Assembly (NCBI GenBank): GCA_911728435.2
Contig: OU452199.1
Coordinates: 14,518,860 to 14,582,859 of the forward strand
Length of the DNA stretch: 64,000 nucleotides
Origin: Apoderus coryli
Taxonomy: Eukaryota; Arthropoda; Insecta; Coleoptera; Attelabidae
Reading direction: 5' to 3'
Made by a program: the position numbers and the translations under genes. Of this stretch, positions 45,361-55,059 are shown piece by piece (positions within the stretch are counted from its first letter, which is position 1; the number at the start of each line of letters is the position of its first letter). The notes under the pieces were generated by a model. That model saw only the letters and a list, made by a program, of their open reading frames with translations. It did not search any database and was not told the origin of the DNA.

Positions 45361-46734
45361 ATGATGGAGGATCCTACACAAGTGTTGTTCACGGAATTAC
45401 CAGTTCCTTTGCTGTCAACAGCGGCCTTATTAAGGCATCACCATCACACAGCTACGAGGTTTCAACCGTACCACCGGTTGCATCAACCACAACATTTTCA
45501 CAATCCCGTTCATGAATTACAATCATTTCAAAGACACTTTGAACCTGATGATTTAACAACAGATGTGGATTTGGGAAAAACGCACATATCATGCCTGTAC
45601 CCGGAAATTCTGGCTATAATTTTTAGTTACCTTGATGTCAGAGATAAAGGTAGAGTAGCACAAGTGTGTACATCGTGGAGAGATGCTGCTTACCACAAGT
45701 CTGTATGGCGTGGTGTCGAGGCGAAACTACACATCCGTAGGCCGAATTCCTACCTATTTGCTTCGCTAGTTAAACGAGGCATTAAAAAAGTTCAAGTTCT
45801 TTCACTGAAGCGGTCGCTCAGAGACGTTATACAAGGCATTCCGAATTTAGAGTCATTAAACTTGAGCGGTTGCTATAATGTTACAGATGTGGGTATAGCG
45901 AACGCTCTGCTTACAGACGCACCATCTTTAACCGAACTAAATTTGTCGCTCTGCAAACAAGTTACAGATAACTCTTTGAGTAAAATAGCACAATACCTCA
46001 GAAACTTAGAAGTGTTAGAATTAGGTGGTTGTTGTAATGTGACTAATACTGGGCTAGTTTTAATTGCATGGGGTCTAAAAAAGTTAAAACGACTGAACCT
46101 ACGCTCATGCTGGCATATTAACGACCAAGGTATTGGACATTTAGCCGTCGGAAATTTATCATTGGAGCATCTTGGCTTGCAAGACTGTCAAAGGTTATCC
46201 GATGAAGCGTTGAAACTCGCAACGGGACTTACTTCACTGAAATCCATTAATCTCAGTTTCTGCATCAGTATAACGGACAGCGGCTTAAAACATCTGGCTA
46301 AAATGACGAACTTACGTGACTTAAATTTACGTTCTTGTGATAACATATCAGACATTGGTATGGCATACTTGGCGGAGGGCGGCTCCAGGATATCCGCGTT
46401 GGACGTTTCCTTTTGCGATAAAATCGGCGACCAAGCATTAAGTCACGTGGCTCAAGGTTTGTTTAATTTAAAAAGTTTATCGCTAAGTGCGTGTCAAATA
46501 TCGGACGATGGTTTAACAAAAATTGCCAGCACGTTACATGATTTGGAAACTCTAAATATTGGACAGTGTTCAAGAGTGACGGACAAAGGTTTGTCCACAG
46601 TGGCGGAGTCGTTAACTAGACTAAAGTGCATAGACCTGTATGGCTGTACGCGTATAACTACTGCTGGACTTGAAAAAATTATGAAATTACCTCAACTAAG
46701 TGTTTTAAATTTGGGACTATGGCATGTTAGGTGA
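45361..46734 (+). CDS. ppa: F-box/LRR protein, FBXL14 / Partner of paired orthologue
   Basis: This is the substrate-recognition subunit of an SCF (Skp1-Cul1-F-box) ubiquitin ligase. FBXL14 in vertebrates targets Snail-type repressors and the Drosophila orthologue Ppa targets Paired; this is family knowledge. The 457-residue product has a His-rich, probably disordered N-terminus (HHHH at 26-29), an F-box at about 76-118 (CLYPEILAIIFSYL, VCTSWRDAAYHKSVW), then a run of cysteine-containing leucine-rich repeats from about 140 to 452 (e.g. LESLNLSGCYNVTDVGI, LNLRSCDNISDIGM, LNIGQCSRVTDKGL, IDLYGCTRITTAGL). It ends NLGLWHVR. The whole frame is one exon. Codons read ATGATGG at the start, so either of two adjacent Met codons may be used. 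The loop after GHLAVGN (about 262-266) seems shorter than in vertebrate FBXL14, from memory. The AG/GTGAAA at the stop could be a donor to a C-terminal extension, but insect proteins of this family, as I recall, end here. Confidence 0.95.
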   Translation: MMEDPTQVLFTELPVPLLSTAALLRHHHHTATRFQPYHRLHQPQHFHNPVHELQSFQRHFEPDDLTTDVDLGKTHISCLYPEILAIIFSYLDVRDKGRVAQVCTSWRDAAYHKSVWRGVEAKLHIRRPNSYLFASLVKRGIKKVQVLSLKRSLRDVIQGIPNLESLNLSGCYNVTDVGIANALLTDAPSLTELNLSLCKQVTDNSLSKIAQYLRNLEVLELGGCCNVTNTGLVLIAWGLKKLKRLNLRSCWHINDQGIGHLAVGNLSLEHLGLQDCQRLSDEALKLATGLTSLKSINLSFCISITDSGLKHLAKMTNLRDLNLRSCDNISDIGMAYLAEGGSRISALDVSFCDKIGDQALSHVAQGLFNLKSLSLSACQISDDGLTKIASTLHDLETLNIGQCSRVTDKGLSTVAESLTRLKCIDLYGCTRITTAGLEKIMKLPQLSVLNLGLWHVR

Positions 46735-47530
46735 AACGCATAGGATAAGTAGGATTTTTTTATTGTTTTGATGTGTTACTCGGTAAGTTGTTCAGTACAT
46801 ATTATTATGATTTAGCTTTTCTATAGTCCGAGATTTGAATTTAACTATAGCTTTGATCGTTATAAACCCATTATACCTATAACAATACAATCATAAGTAA
46901 TTCTTTTATAAATAATTTAAAATATTTTTATTCACATACCCACTTAAACCGTTTTGCAAATTTAAAGTAGTCCTTTGGAAAAACTATTGTTCTCAACATA
47001 CCTACCTATTATTATTTAGGTACCTGCCGTGGAACCGAGTTGTAAATAGTAATCGCCATGTTTTATTTTTAATATAAAATTGTTCAAATGTAAGTTTGTT
47101 GGAAATTTTGAAATGTTGATAATATAATAGCAAAACTTTAATGCTGTACTCAGGTGTCTGTTACTTCTTTTCATTAATTTCGTTAAGGATTCCTAATCCA
47201 TGATTGTGCCGCCACTGGCCGAACTTACTTAAAATTCTAATAGTTCATAGCTAGATAGGTACCACTAAAGAAATCGTATTTCAAAATTTTTTTACATAAA
47301 TTCGAAATTACAACAATTAAAAATTGTGGTTTACTATTATAACTAGGTACTTTTTTGTCAGTAATTCCGTAATAATTTGAAAATTAGATAGGTACGTACC
47401 TACATATTTTCATAAAAAACCTGTTCACTTATTATAATAATTATGACATTAGGTAGGTACTTATTCTTTCATAATTGATCTAAATAAAATTTAAAGTTCT
47501 TTACTATATCAACCTATTTCAGTAGGTAAG
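46735..47530 (+). other. 3' UTR and downstream flank of the F-box gene
   Basis: AT-rich DNA with many TAGGTACCTAC strings. The first clean AATAAA on the plus strand is at 47483-47488, about 750 bp after the stop; an AATATAAA at 47069 is a weaker alternative. The 3' end of the transcript cannot be fixed from sequence. Confidence 0.4.
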
Positions 47531-47750
47531 TATGTGTCCAAGTTAAGAATGGGATAGCATTGGAATCTTGGAAATGGTAGGAGTTACAATGTCGGTTAAA
47601 TTAGAGAAAAGTTGTACAATTTGAACACCTGTCAAATGAAGTTTTCAAAATTAAACTAACTTCTCCATTTCTTACGAGGAGTGTAGATGATATGAAAGAA
47701 ACACGTCTACTCCACAAAATTACGCATATAATTCAACTAAAACAGCCAGC

Positions 47751-47791
47751 ACCATACATGTTTCGAGGTCATAAACCTCATCATCAGTGGT
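47751..47791 (-). ncRNA. Hammerhead-ribozyme-like motif G (left arm)
   Basis: Minus-strand order: ACCA, CTGATGA, T, stem II GAGGT/ACCTC, GAAA, CATGT, A, TGGT. Stem I ACCA/TGGT is four pairs, ACATGT gives a minimal stem III, A is H17. N7 is T here. Confidence 0.65.
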
Positions 47792-48895
47792 TTTTCATAG
47801 TTTACAAACTACACCAATTGGACATTATTTGTCTGAATAATTATATAAATTAATACGCCACATTGTGGAAAGATTTTTGTATATAAATTAATTATGAAAA
47901 TTACATTGAAATTATATGTTCGTATTTACATATGTTTTTTCATCTTTTTCTTTTTTTTTTTTTTTTTACGAATATTATGCGTTGAATGTAAAGGATTACT
48001 TAAAAATTAGAAAATTTTTATCGTTTGATATTACTACCATGCGGTCGTTGAAATAAATTTATTTATTAAATTATTTTTTTGGAAAGATTTTTGTATATAA
48101 ATTAATTATGAAAATTACATTGAAATTATATGTTCGTATTTACATATGTTTTTTCATCTTTTTCTTTTTTTTTTTTTTTACGAATATTATGCGTTGAATG
48201 TAAAGGATTACTTAAAAATTAGAAAATTTTTATCGTTTGATATTACTACCATGCGGTCGTTGAAATAAATTTATTTATTAAATTATTTTTTTGGAAAGAT
48301 TTTTGTATATAAATTAATTATGAAAATTACATTGAAATTATATGTTCGTATTTACATATGTTTTTTCATCTTTTTCTTTTTTTTTTTTTTTTTCTTACGC
48401 ATATTATGCGTTGAATGTAAAGGATTACTTAAAAATTAGAAAATTTTTATCGTTTGATATTACTACCATGCGGTCGTTGAAATTTTTAAGTAATCCTTTA
48501 CATTCAACGCATAATATTCGTAAAAAAAAAAAAAGAAAAAGATGAAAAAACATATGTAAATACGAACATATAATTTCAATGTAATTTTCATAATTAATTT
48601 ATATACAAAAATCTTTCCAAAAAAATAATTTAATAAATAAATTTATTTCAACGACCGCATGGTAGTAATATCAAACGATAAAAATTTTCTAATTTTTAAG
48701 TAATCCTTTACATTCAACGCATAATATGCGTAAGAAGAAAAAGATGAAAAAACATATGTAAATACGAACATATAATTTCAATGTAATTTTCATAATTAAT
48801 TTATATACAAAAATCTTTCCACAATGTGGCGTATTAATTTATATAATTATTCAGACAAATAATGTCCAATTGGTGTAGTTTGTAAACTATGAAAA

Positions 48896-48936
48896 ACCAC
48901 TGATGATGAGGTTTATGACCTCGAAACATGTATGGT
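48896..48936 (+). ncRNA. Hammerhead-ribozyme-like motif G' (right arm)
   Basis: Identical mirror copy of motif G in the right arm of the palindromic element, on the plus strand. Because the two copies oppose each other, a transcript of either strand carries exactly one sense motif. Confidence 0.65.
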
Positions 48937-49449
48937 GCTGGCTGTTTTAGTTGAATTATATGCGTAATTTTGTGGAGTAGACGTGTTTCTTTCATAAAAC
49001 CATTTTTTGCAATTTTAGTTTTTATTTATTTCTGACATTATTTTTACAGATATAAAAAAATTAAGGGCACCTTCTGTTGTTCCTTTTTGAGGAGAAAAAC
49101 ATAGCGTTTAGAAATTTTCACTTCGACGTTTCGTTTTTTGAAAAACCATCATCAACTGTGTTTTTTTCAATACGGCCCTGAATTTTTTATTGTTATATTT
49201 AAAGCCATTTTCAATTCAAAACTAGGTGGTATATCACATGTAATGGTTTTATCAAGTTTGAGTGATTTTAGCTGTTATTTAAAATTAATCAAGAAACATC
49301 CCAAAATAACGTTTTTTGAAAAATTCTCTAAAACTGCTAAAGTTAGTTTACTTTTGAAAACACTATTTAAAAGGTGTTTAAATTGTACTACCGTTTCAAA
49401 GATTCCAATGCTATCCCATTGTTATCTAGGACACAGTGTATATTGAAAT

Positions 49450-51315
49450 TAAAAATTGGGAGGTTATGGTTATGAAATGCAATATACAGGGTGATTCATG
49501 TTAGAGGCAGCCATTACCGGTTAGTTAGAGGGATAGCGGAGGGGATAGTTTAAATTCGGCAAAGCTGCGCATTTATCTGAACAAGCTCAACAATATTTGC
49601 TTAAACAAAATTTCTAAAAATTAAAATATCTTATCTATATCGATATTATTATTATTATTATTATTTTTTTTTGAAAAACTGAACAAATCAATTTTCAAAG
49701 TATAAATAATGTCGTGCATAGCGGACAAAATTAATGGCTTTAAGCACCTATACATAGGATTTTGTTTAAATTAGCAGAGCAGAGTAACACAATCAATGGT
49801 TTAAAACGTATCTTAAACCAAGAAGCACATTCGCAAAGCACCATTTTATTCAACAAATACAATATAAACAAATACAATAACATACAGAGTAAAAATAACC
49901 AATTCCAGTGTTACACCTTTTTCAAAAACTTAACCAATTTCACAAAAAAATATTTTCAGTAACAAACAAACGATAATAAAAAAAGAAGAACTAAAGAAAA
50001 AACACATACAAAAAAATGAAGGAGAATACCTAATCATATAACAAAAATCATTTGCCTAGCAACCTGCATGGGTCATTTTAATTATCGCTTATTGAATGTA
50101 TTTTATGTGTTTGCTGTTTGCCTCGCCAATAAGATGTTATAAACGCGTTTTTTAAATTGAACCTCATTTAGGTTTCTAACTTCTAAATGAAGACAGATAT
50201 CTTGTCCATGTTTTGCCTTCCACATGCTGACATTTTTCAAAGTACTCCTCGAGTGCACCTATAATATTCCAAATTATAAAAAACAATAATAATCAAGTTA
50301 CTTATTATCTGATACGGATAAGTGACATTCCATGTTGCATTTACCTATTTACTAATTACCAGTAAAAAACTAGGTAAATGGTTGTCAAGTAAATTACAAT
50401 AACAATGTCTTAATATGAAGATTACGAAACGCGAAACGTTGCAGTTTTTTATTCAATTAATTCATGGTGAAATCTAAGGATCAGAAAAACAAAGTTGATG
50501 ATACTTTTCGGAAAACGAAACGTTGCACGAGGTAACTATTATTTTTAGCGTAGAGAATAAAAAGTTGGTTTGAGAATGTGCTTTTAAAGCTCGCTTTTTG
50601 GTCTGTGGCTTTGCAAAAATTATCTTCTAATAATTGCCATTTATTTAGTTACTACCTACCTTCTAAAATGCCTACAAAATTCTACATTAATCCGCAAACT
50701 TTTGATCATAATAATATGTGAGCATATGCTTCCTTAAAAAGCATTATCTTAATTACTTATGTTTCTTTAGGCATATTTTCAAAGTTGTACCGCAGTTTTC
50801 TCTCCGCATTTACTTGTACTCATAAATGACGTCTTCAGCTAATTATGTCAAGTTCTGCTTTTGTATGGCACAAAATAGTATTTTATTTTAACAAATATTT
50901 TACGATCAACTTTTCTATTTTTCTTGAAATCTCTCTAAAATAAAAGCCACATCTTGATTAGTGCTTGAAAAATGATAGAAGGTCTTAATTTAAAACTCAC
51001 CGCAAGCAGCAGTTTTGAAACTTTTACAATGAAGAACCGACTTAAATTCTTGTAAAACTTACACAAATTGTACAGCTGAAGATCATCACATCAAGGCACT
51101 AAACATCGTCATCATCATCAATTTATAGATTTTTAGTTAAGGGAATATTAAACAAAGAAACAAAATATTTTACTTCCTACCATCAGAAAGATGCACAAGT
51201 TATTATACACTGCCAGAGTGTCATAATGTAACTAGCTACTTAAACTCGGTCAAAAAATATTTTTGCAAGGCAAATAAAAATACGTCTCCACAAATCTTCC
51301 TTATTTTTTTTATTT
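49450..51315. other. AT-rich DNA with R2 copy and an element end
   Basis: ATACAGGGTGATTCATGTTA at 49484 looks like an element terminus. R2 copy 2 is at 49717-49778. A (TTA)n run is at 49647-49666. TTGATGATACTTTTCGG... CGAAACGTTGC at 50489-50520 is a decayed hammerhead-like string. No coding similarity. Confidence 0.45.
49717..49778 (+). repeat. Dispersed repeat R2, copy 2
   Basis: Direct repeat of 2711-2770 (CATAGCGGACAAAATT ... TTTAAATTAGCAGAG). Confidence 0.65.
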
Positions 51316-51318
51316 TTA

Positions 51319-51360
51319 GCGAGACATGTTTCGAAGGGTGAAACCTTCATCGTCAGTCAT
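51319..51360 (-). ncRNA. Hammerhead-ribozyme-like motif H
   Basis: Minus-strand order: ATGA, CTGACGA, T, stem II GAAGG/CCTTC, GAAA, CATGT, C, TCGC. N7 is C. H17 is C, giving the most canonical GUC cleavage triplet of the window. Stem I has A-T, G-C and T-G pairs. Confidence 0.6.
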
Positions 51361-51520
51361 AAACCCAGTTTTTACGTTATCAAAAAATATTTGCTTCTTT
51401 TCTTTTTTTTGAGTTTACTTTTTTTTGAGTTCGGTTCTTAAAAAACAAATTTTTCTTTACAAAACTTTTTTAAATAAAGACATCCATTTGTATTTGCGTC
51501 AATAAATAAAACTAAAGTGA

Positions 51521-51560
51521 CAACGACGTTTCGTCACAAATTAGTAACTTCTTCAGGTTG
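51521..51560 (-). ncRNA. Hammerhead-ribozyme-like motif I (left arm of P copy 2)
   Basis: Minus-strand order: CAAC, CTGAAGA, A, stem II GTTAC/GTGAC, GAAA, CGT, C, GTTG. Stem I CAAC/GTTG is four perfect pairs, compared with CAGC/GTTG (one wobble) in motif J. Core intact. Confidence 0.6.
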
Positions 51561-51800
51561 AACAGCATTTTTCTGAAACTACATACAAATTATTTACGAT
51601 AAATGTTTTTATTTATATGATATATAAGTATATTTATTTATTATTATTTTGTTTATTATTACCTTACACAAATTCCAATACGTCAATATCAATAGAATTT
51701 GTGTAAGGTAATAATAAAAAAAATAATAAGTAAATATATATATTATATATAAATATTTTTATCGTAAATAATTTGTATGTAGTTTCAGAAAAATGTTGTT

Positions 51801-51840
51801 CAGCCTGAAAAAGTTACTAATTAGTGACGAAACGTCGTTG
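51801..51840 (+). ncRNA. Hammerhead-like motif J, core mutated
   Basis: CAGC, CTGAAAA (G8 changed to A), A-containing stem II GTTACT/AGTGAC, GAAA, CGT, C, GTTG. G8 is catalytic in hammerheads, so this copy should be dead. Stem I is four pairs. Confidence 0.5.
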
Positions 51841-51979
51841 TCATTTTAGTTTTATTTATACACGAAAATAAAGATCTTTATTTAAAAAAGTTTTATATAG
51901 AAAAACTTTTTTTATAAGAACCGAACACCCCAAGAAAAAGTAAACTGAAAAAAAACTAGAATTACGGTTCAAGAATAAT

Positions 51980-54468
51980 AAACAAATATATATATTGAAA
52001 TTCTTCTGTCATTTTCGTTTTCACTCTTTCCTGTACTGTTGGGTCTTCTTAGGTTTCGTATATTCAGGAAGACAATTTTTTGGATTATTCGTAAATATCT
52101 TACCAATGGATTGAAGTCTTGTGTTCTTCCTTGAAACTGGATTACAGATTTTGGTATGATAAAATCAAGATCTAAATCTTGCAAATTGCTACTAAATAAA
52201 AATGCAGAGTGACAAAATTTTGCACTTAACGATAGAAAATGAAAACTAAACTATTGCCAATAATTTTTCTACATAGATTTTTAGGAATATCAGAGGGATT
52301 GCTAGCGATTGTCGACTATATGTGACCATATTGCGGGAAGATGTTACCCACTCGGGTAATCTGTATGATTAATAATGATTCACCTCGTGATTCACGATTT
52401 TTTTTGTTCCTGTCAGTGTCTATAAAAGTATAAAGCTCCATCTTCTGGCAGATTTGCAATTATATCTTTTCTTCACAATACCTATAAGTTGTGCATTATG
52501 AATCTTCATTTATTTGTTTTACTCGTGGTGCGACAAAACTGCAAATTCCTATCTTCTAGCTATGGGTACAAAGTATTCAAAAATAGTTGTCCATAAGGAA
52601 TTTCTCAAAATTTGCAAACGTGTTTTAATAAAGCTGTCTTATCAACAATAATTAATCTGTGACAATTTATGTATGAGTGTGCATTGTATGTGAATATTTT
52701 TCCCGATAATGTTTTAGTCGGTACCTAAATAACAAAGCAACAAACAAAACATCTTAGAACAAAACCGCTGCTGTATTCTCAATTAGAATGATTATGTCGT
52801 GCCAAAGATTCTAGTCGTTGATAATATAGTTAAGTTAAAATGGATCAAGAACATGTTTGTTTCGATTAACCTCGGAAAGGAGGTATGAATCTATTTAATC
52901 GAAACGTTATTTATTGTTTAAAGAACGACAATACAGATACACATCACAATTGAAATAAGTTTTATAACTCAGCGGATTTGGTTGTTTAGTAATTAATAGC
53001 TACTGATCTGTATTTCAATACATATATATACAAAAATAGCTATGCATTTTTACCTCGCCAGCATCTCTGAAAACTATGGAAAAGCTAAATCGTTTTATCC
53101 ATGTGGAGTGAAGTAAAATTCAAATTCAAAAAGCAGCAAAAAGAATATGATAGAATTTTAATTTTTTTGCAATGCATTGGTACAGTAGGTGTATAATATA
53201 TTTAATTATGATAGAATTCGTGGTAAATTTCAGATATTCGGCATTTCAGCAGTCGGAAAATATTGATGATTTTAGTAAAGCATTTTTTTCACATAGAGTT
53301 TTGGCGGCCAAACAGAAAAATGAAATAAAGTGGTAATAATTAAAAAACAATTAGACCTAGTAAAGCAAAAACTTTTTGGCATGTTTTTGATTCGAAATTT
53401 ATCGGATACAAAATACAATAAAAATGTTTAATGAATTAAATGCTTCTATACCTACTGTGTCTATAAAGAATCTATCCAACTGTTTCAAGATTATTCTTTT
53501 TGATGAAAAACCATCATGCAATAGATATTGTTAGTTTATAAGTAAAACATTCCAAAATTAGCTGATTTCTAAGTTGTTATCGAGACCGACGATTAGATTA
53601 CTGAACTACTACCGAGTATACGCATAGAGCTGTGATAGAAAAATGAACGAATGACGTAAAGTAAAAAATGTTCGTACTAGCAACATTTTTAGGCATTTAT
53701 TACTATTAAGTTAATAATTAAATTTCTGTTTATCTGAAGGTTGGATATGATACATATGAATAGTTTGATGTTGCAATTTGTACGTTCCTATTCAAACAGC
53801 GTTGTTACACAAGTTCCTAGTATTTACATAGGTACTTAAAATTAGCTGAAATGTCTGTTTCATCAAGCACATATTTTTTGTTCCTCAATATGCAACACAA
53901 CAGTAACCTTCGGCATTGATAAATAATAGAGCTGAACCAGACAAAGGAATGAACTTTTCATTCCAAATTAATGTTTTTGGACTTATTGAAAAGTACGGAA
54001 AAACTTCAGACATCTTGATTAGAATTTTAGTGTCATATTTCTCCAGAAATCAACAAGTTGTACAAGTAACATTCTGGTTAAAAAATAAAATACATAAAAA
54101 TAAGGTACATACATACTTACTCTAATTGCAAGAACTCTCAATTATAGTGGTATTGTTTCAAAGCCCTTTTTTTCAATTCTTAGTCCGCCATAATATTCGA
54201 TACATTTTGGAAACGATATCGTCTCATTAGGTTGTTCGGGGCAGAAAATTTCTGACGAACTGAAGCCTACTAGCGTTGTGGGGATTACAACATATTGACA
54301 GATTTAAGTTTGTTTCCATCCATGTCATAAATGTCTATCAAATGCAGTGGCATAATCCTTAAAGTAAAAAGCATTTGCTATCAACTCAAATAATGTAAGA
54401 ATGGACCAAGGACGGCGTCTGTCTTATTAGTATAATTAACTTGACAATCCTAGAAGGAAAAAGTGACA
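51980..54468. other. AT-rich DNA, nothing recognised
   Basis: No coding similarity, long repeat or hairpin recognised. Confidence 0.45.
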
Positions 54469-54470
54469 TG

Positions 54471-55052
54471 CAGGGTGAATTATTGGGATGAACCAGATAT
54501 GCCAGATTTTTAAATCCGACCCTGTAAATCAATTCAAATTATGGTATTTATCATACTGGAGCACAGTGTGTGTCGTTTCTGTCTATTTTGAAGATTTCTT
54601 TTTTATAACTAAACATTATTGTACAGTAAGATACTTATTGCCAATTTTCAATTTGGCTCTAAAATGAATCTTTATTTGGAAATGTGAGGTGAGTGTAACA
54701 AAAAATTCAAACACCCAGGTCTAACTGCCCTCTGAAAAAATTGTATCAGATTTTTGAAAAATGAAGTGTTTAATATGAAGCAGTCCCACAAATTTTCTCG
54801 AAGACGGCCCTGGATTTTTTCAATTCTGAATATGTCAGTTAGTTGATAGACACCAATACACACTTTTATAAAAAAATCAGAATAAATCATTGAAAAGATA
54901 TGACGAAACATTGTTTTGGTGAAGATCCATAATTCACTCTGTATATTAATAATCAAAACAAGGAGACATTTTTAATGGTCATTTGATAATCCCCTAACGT
55001 GCCTCTACTTATGTTAGAAGTATGTAGGCACAGTTCCTCGTGACTCACCCTG
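54471..55052. mobile_element. Possible 580-bp MITE with CAGGGTGA ends
   Basis: CAGGGTGAATTATT at 54471 and, read inwards from 55052, CAGGGTGAGTCACG form a short inverted terminal match. The interior is non-coding. The same CAGGGTGA end type recurs singly at 36005 and 49486. Confidence 0.4.
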
Positions 55053-55059
55053 TATAATA

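Larger units (their letters stand above)
47692..48995. mobile_element. 1.3 kb palindromic element with paired hammerhead-like motifs and internal 213-bp repeats
   Basis: The arms start ATGAAAGAAACACGTCTACT (47692) and, inverted, the same from 48995. They agree almost perfectly for about 175 bp, including one hammerhead-like motif each. Inside are three forward copies of a ~213-bp unit starting GGAAAGATTTTTGTATATAA (47867, 48081, 48293) and two inverted copies (48484-48820), meeting near 48482. Each unit contains a 15-25 base T-run, CGAATATTATGCGTTGAATG and GCGGTCGTTGAAAT. No credible coding region. The arms' identity suggests a recent insertion. Confidence 0.85.
47531..49442 (+). mobile_element. 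TGTGTCCAAG-family element (copy 4) split by a palindromic insertion
   Basis: The left end TGTGTCCAAGTTAAGAATGG and the right end, read inwards from 49442, TATACACTGTGTCCTAGATA are inverted; both continue through GGGATAGCATTGGAATCTT. The element body (47533-47690 and 48996-49442) is colinear with copy 2 at 23920. A 1.3 kb palindromic element is inserted at 47692-48995. A decayed hammerhead-like end (GTTGATGATGG... GAAACGTCG, minus) is at 49120-49155. Confidence 0.75.
51415..51975. mobile_element. Palindromic element P, copy 2
   Basis: Same layout as 23030-23525: arms sharing GTTCGGTTCTTA/TAAGAACCGAAC, AAAACTTTTTTAAATAAAGA, and a hammerhead-like motif each, around a centre with inverted CCTTACACAAATTC / GAATTTGTGTAAGG. 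Both copies share the order of all blocks, so P is a defined family. Confidence 0.75.

Noticed and set aside
46725..46740. Splice donor at the stop of the F-box gene
   Set aside because: AG/GTGAAA is a fair donor, but the protein already ends with the string expected of insect orthologues and no downstream exon with family similarity was seen.
50420..50520. Additional intact hammerhead-like motif
   Set aside because: TTGATGA replaces CTGATGA and the flanks do not pair convincingly; counted only as decayed.
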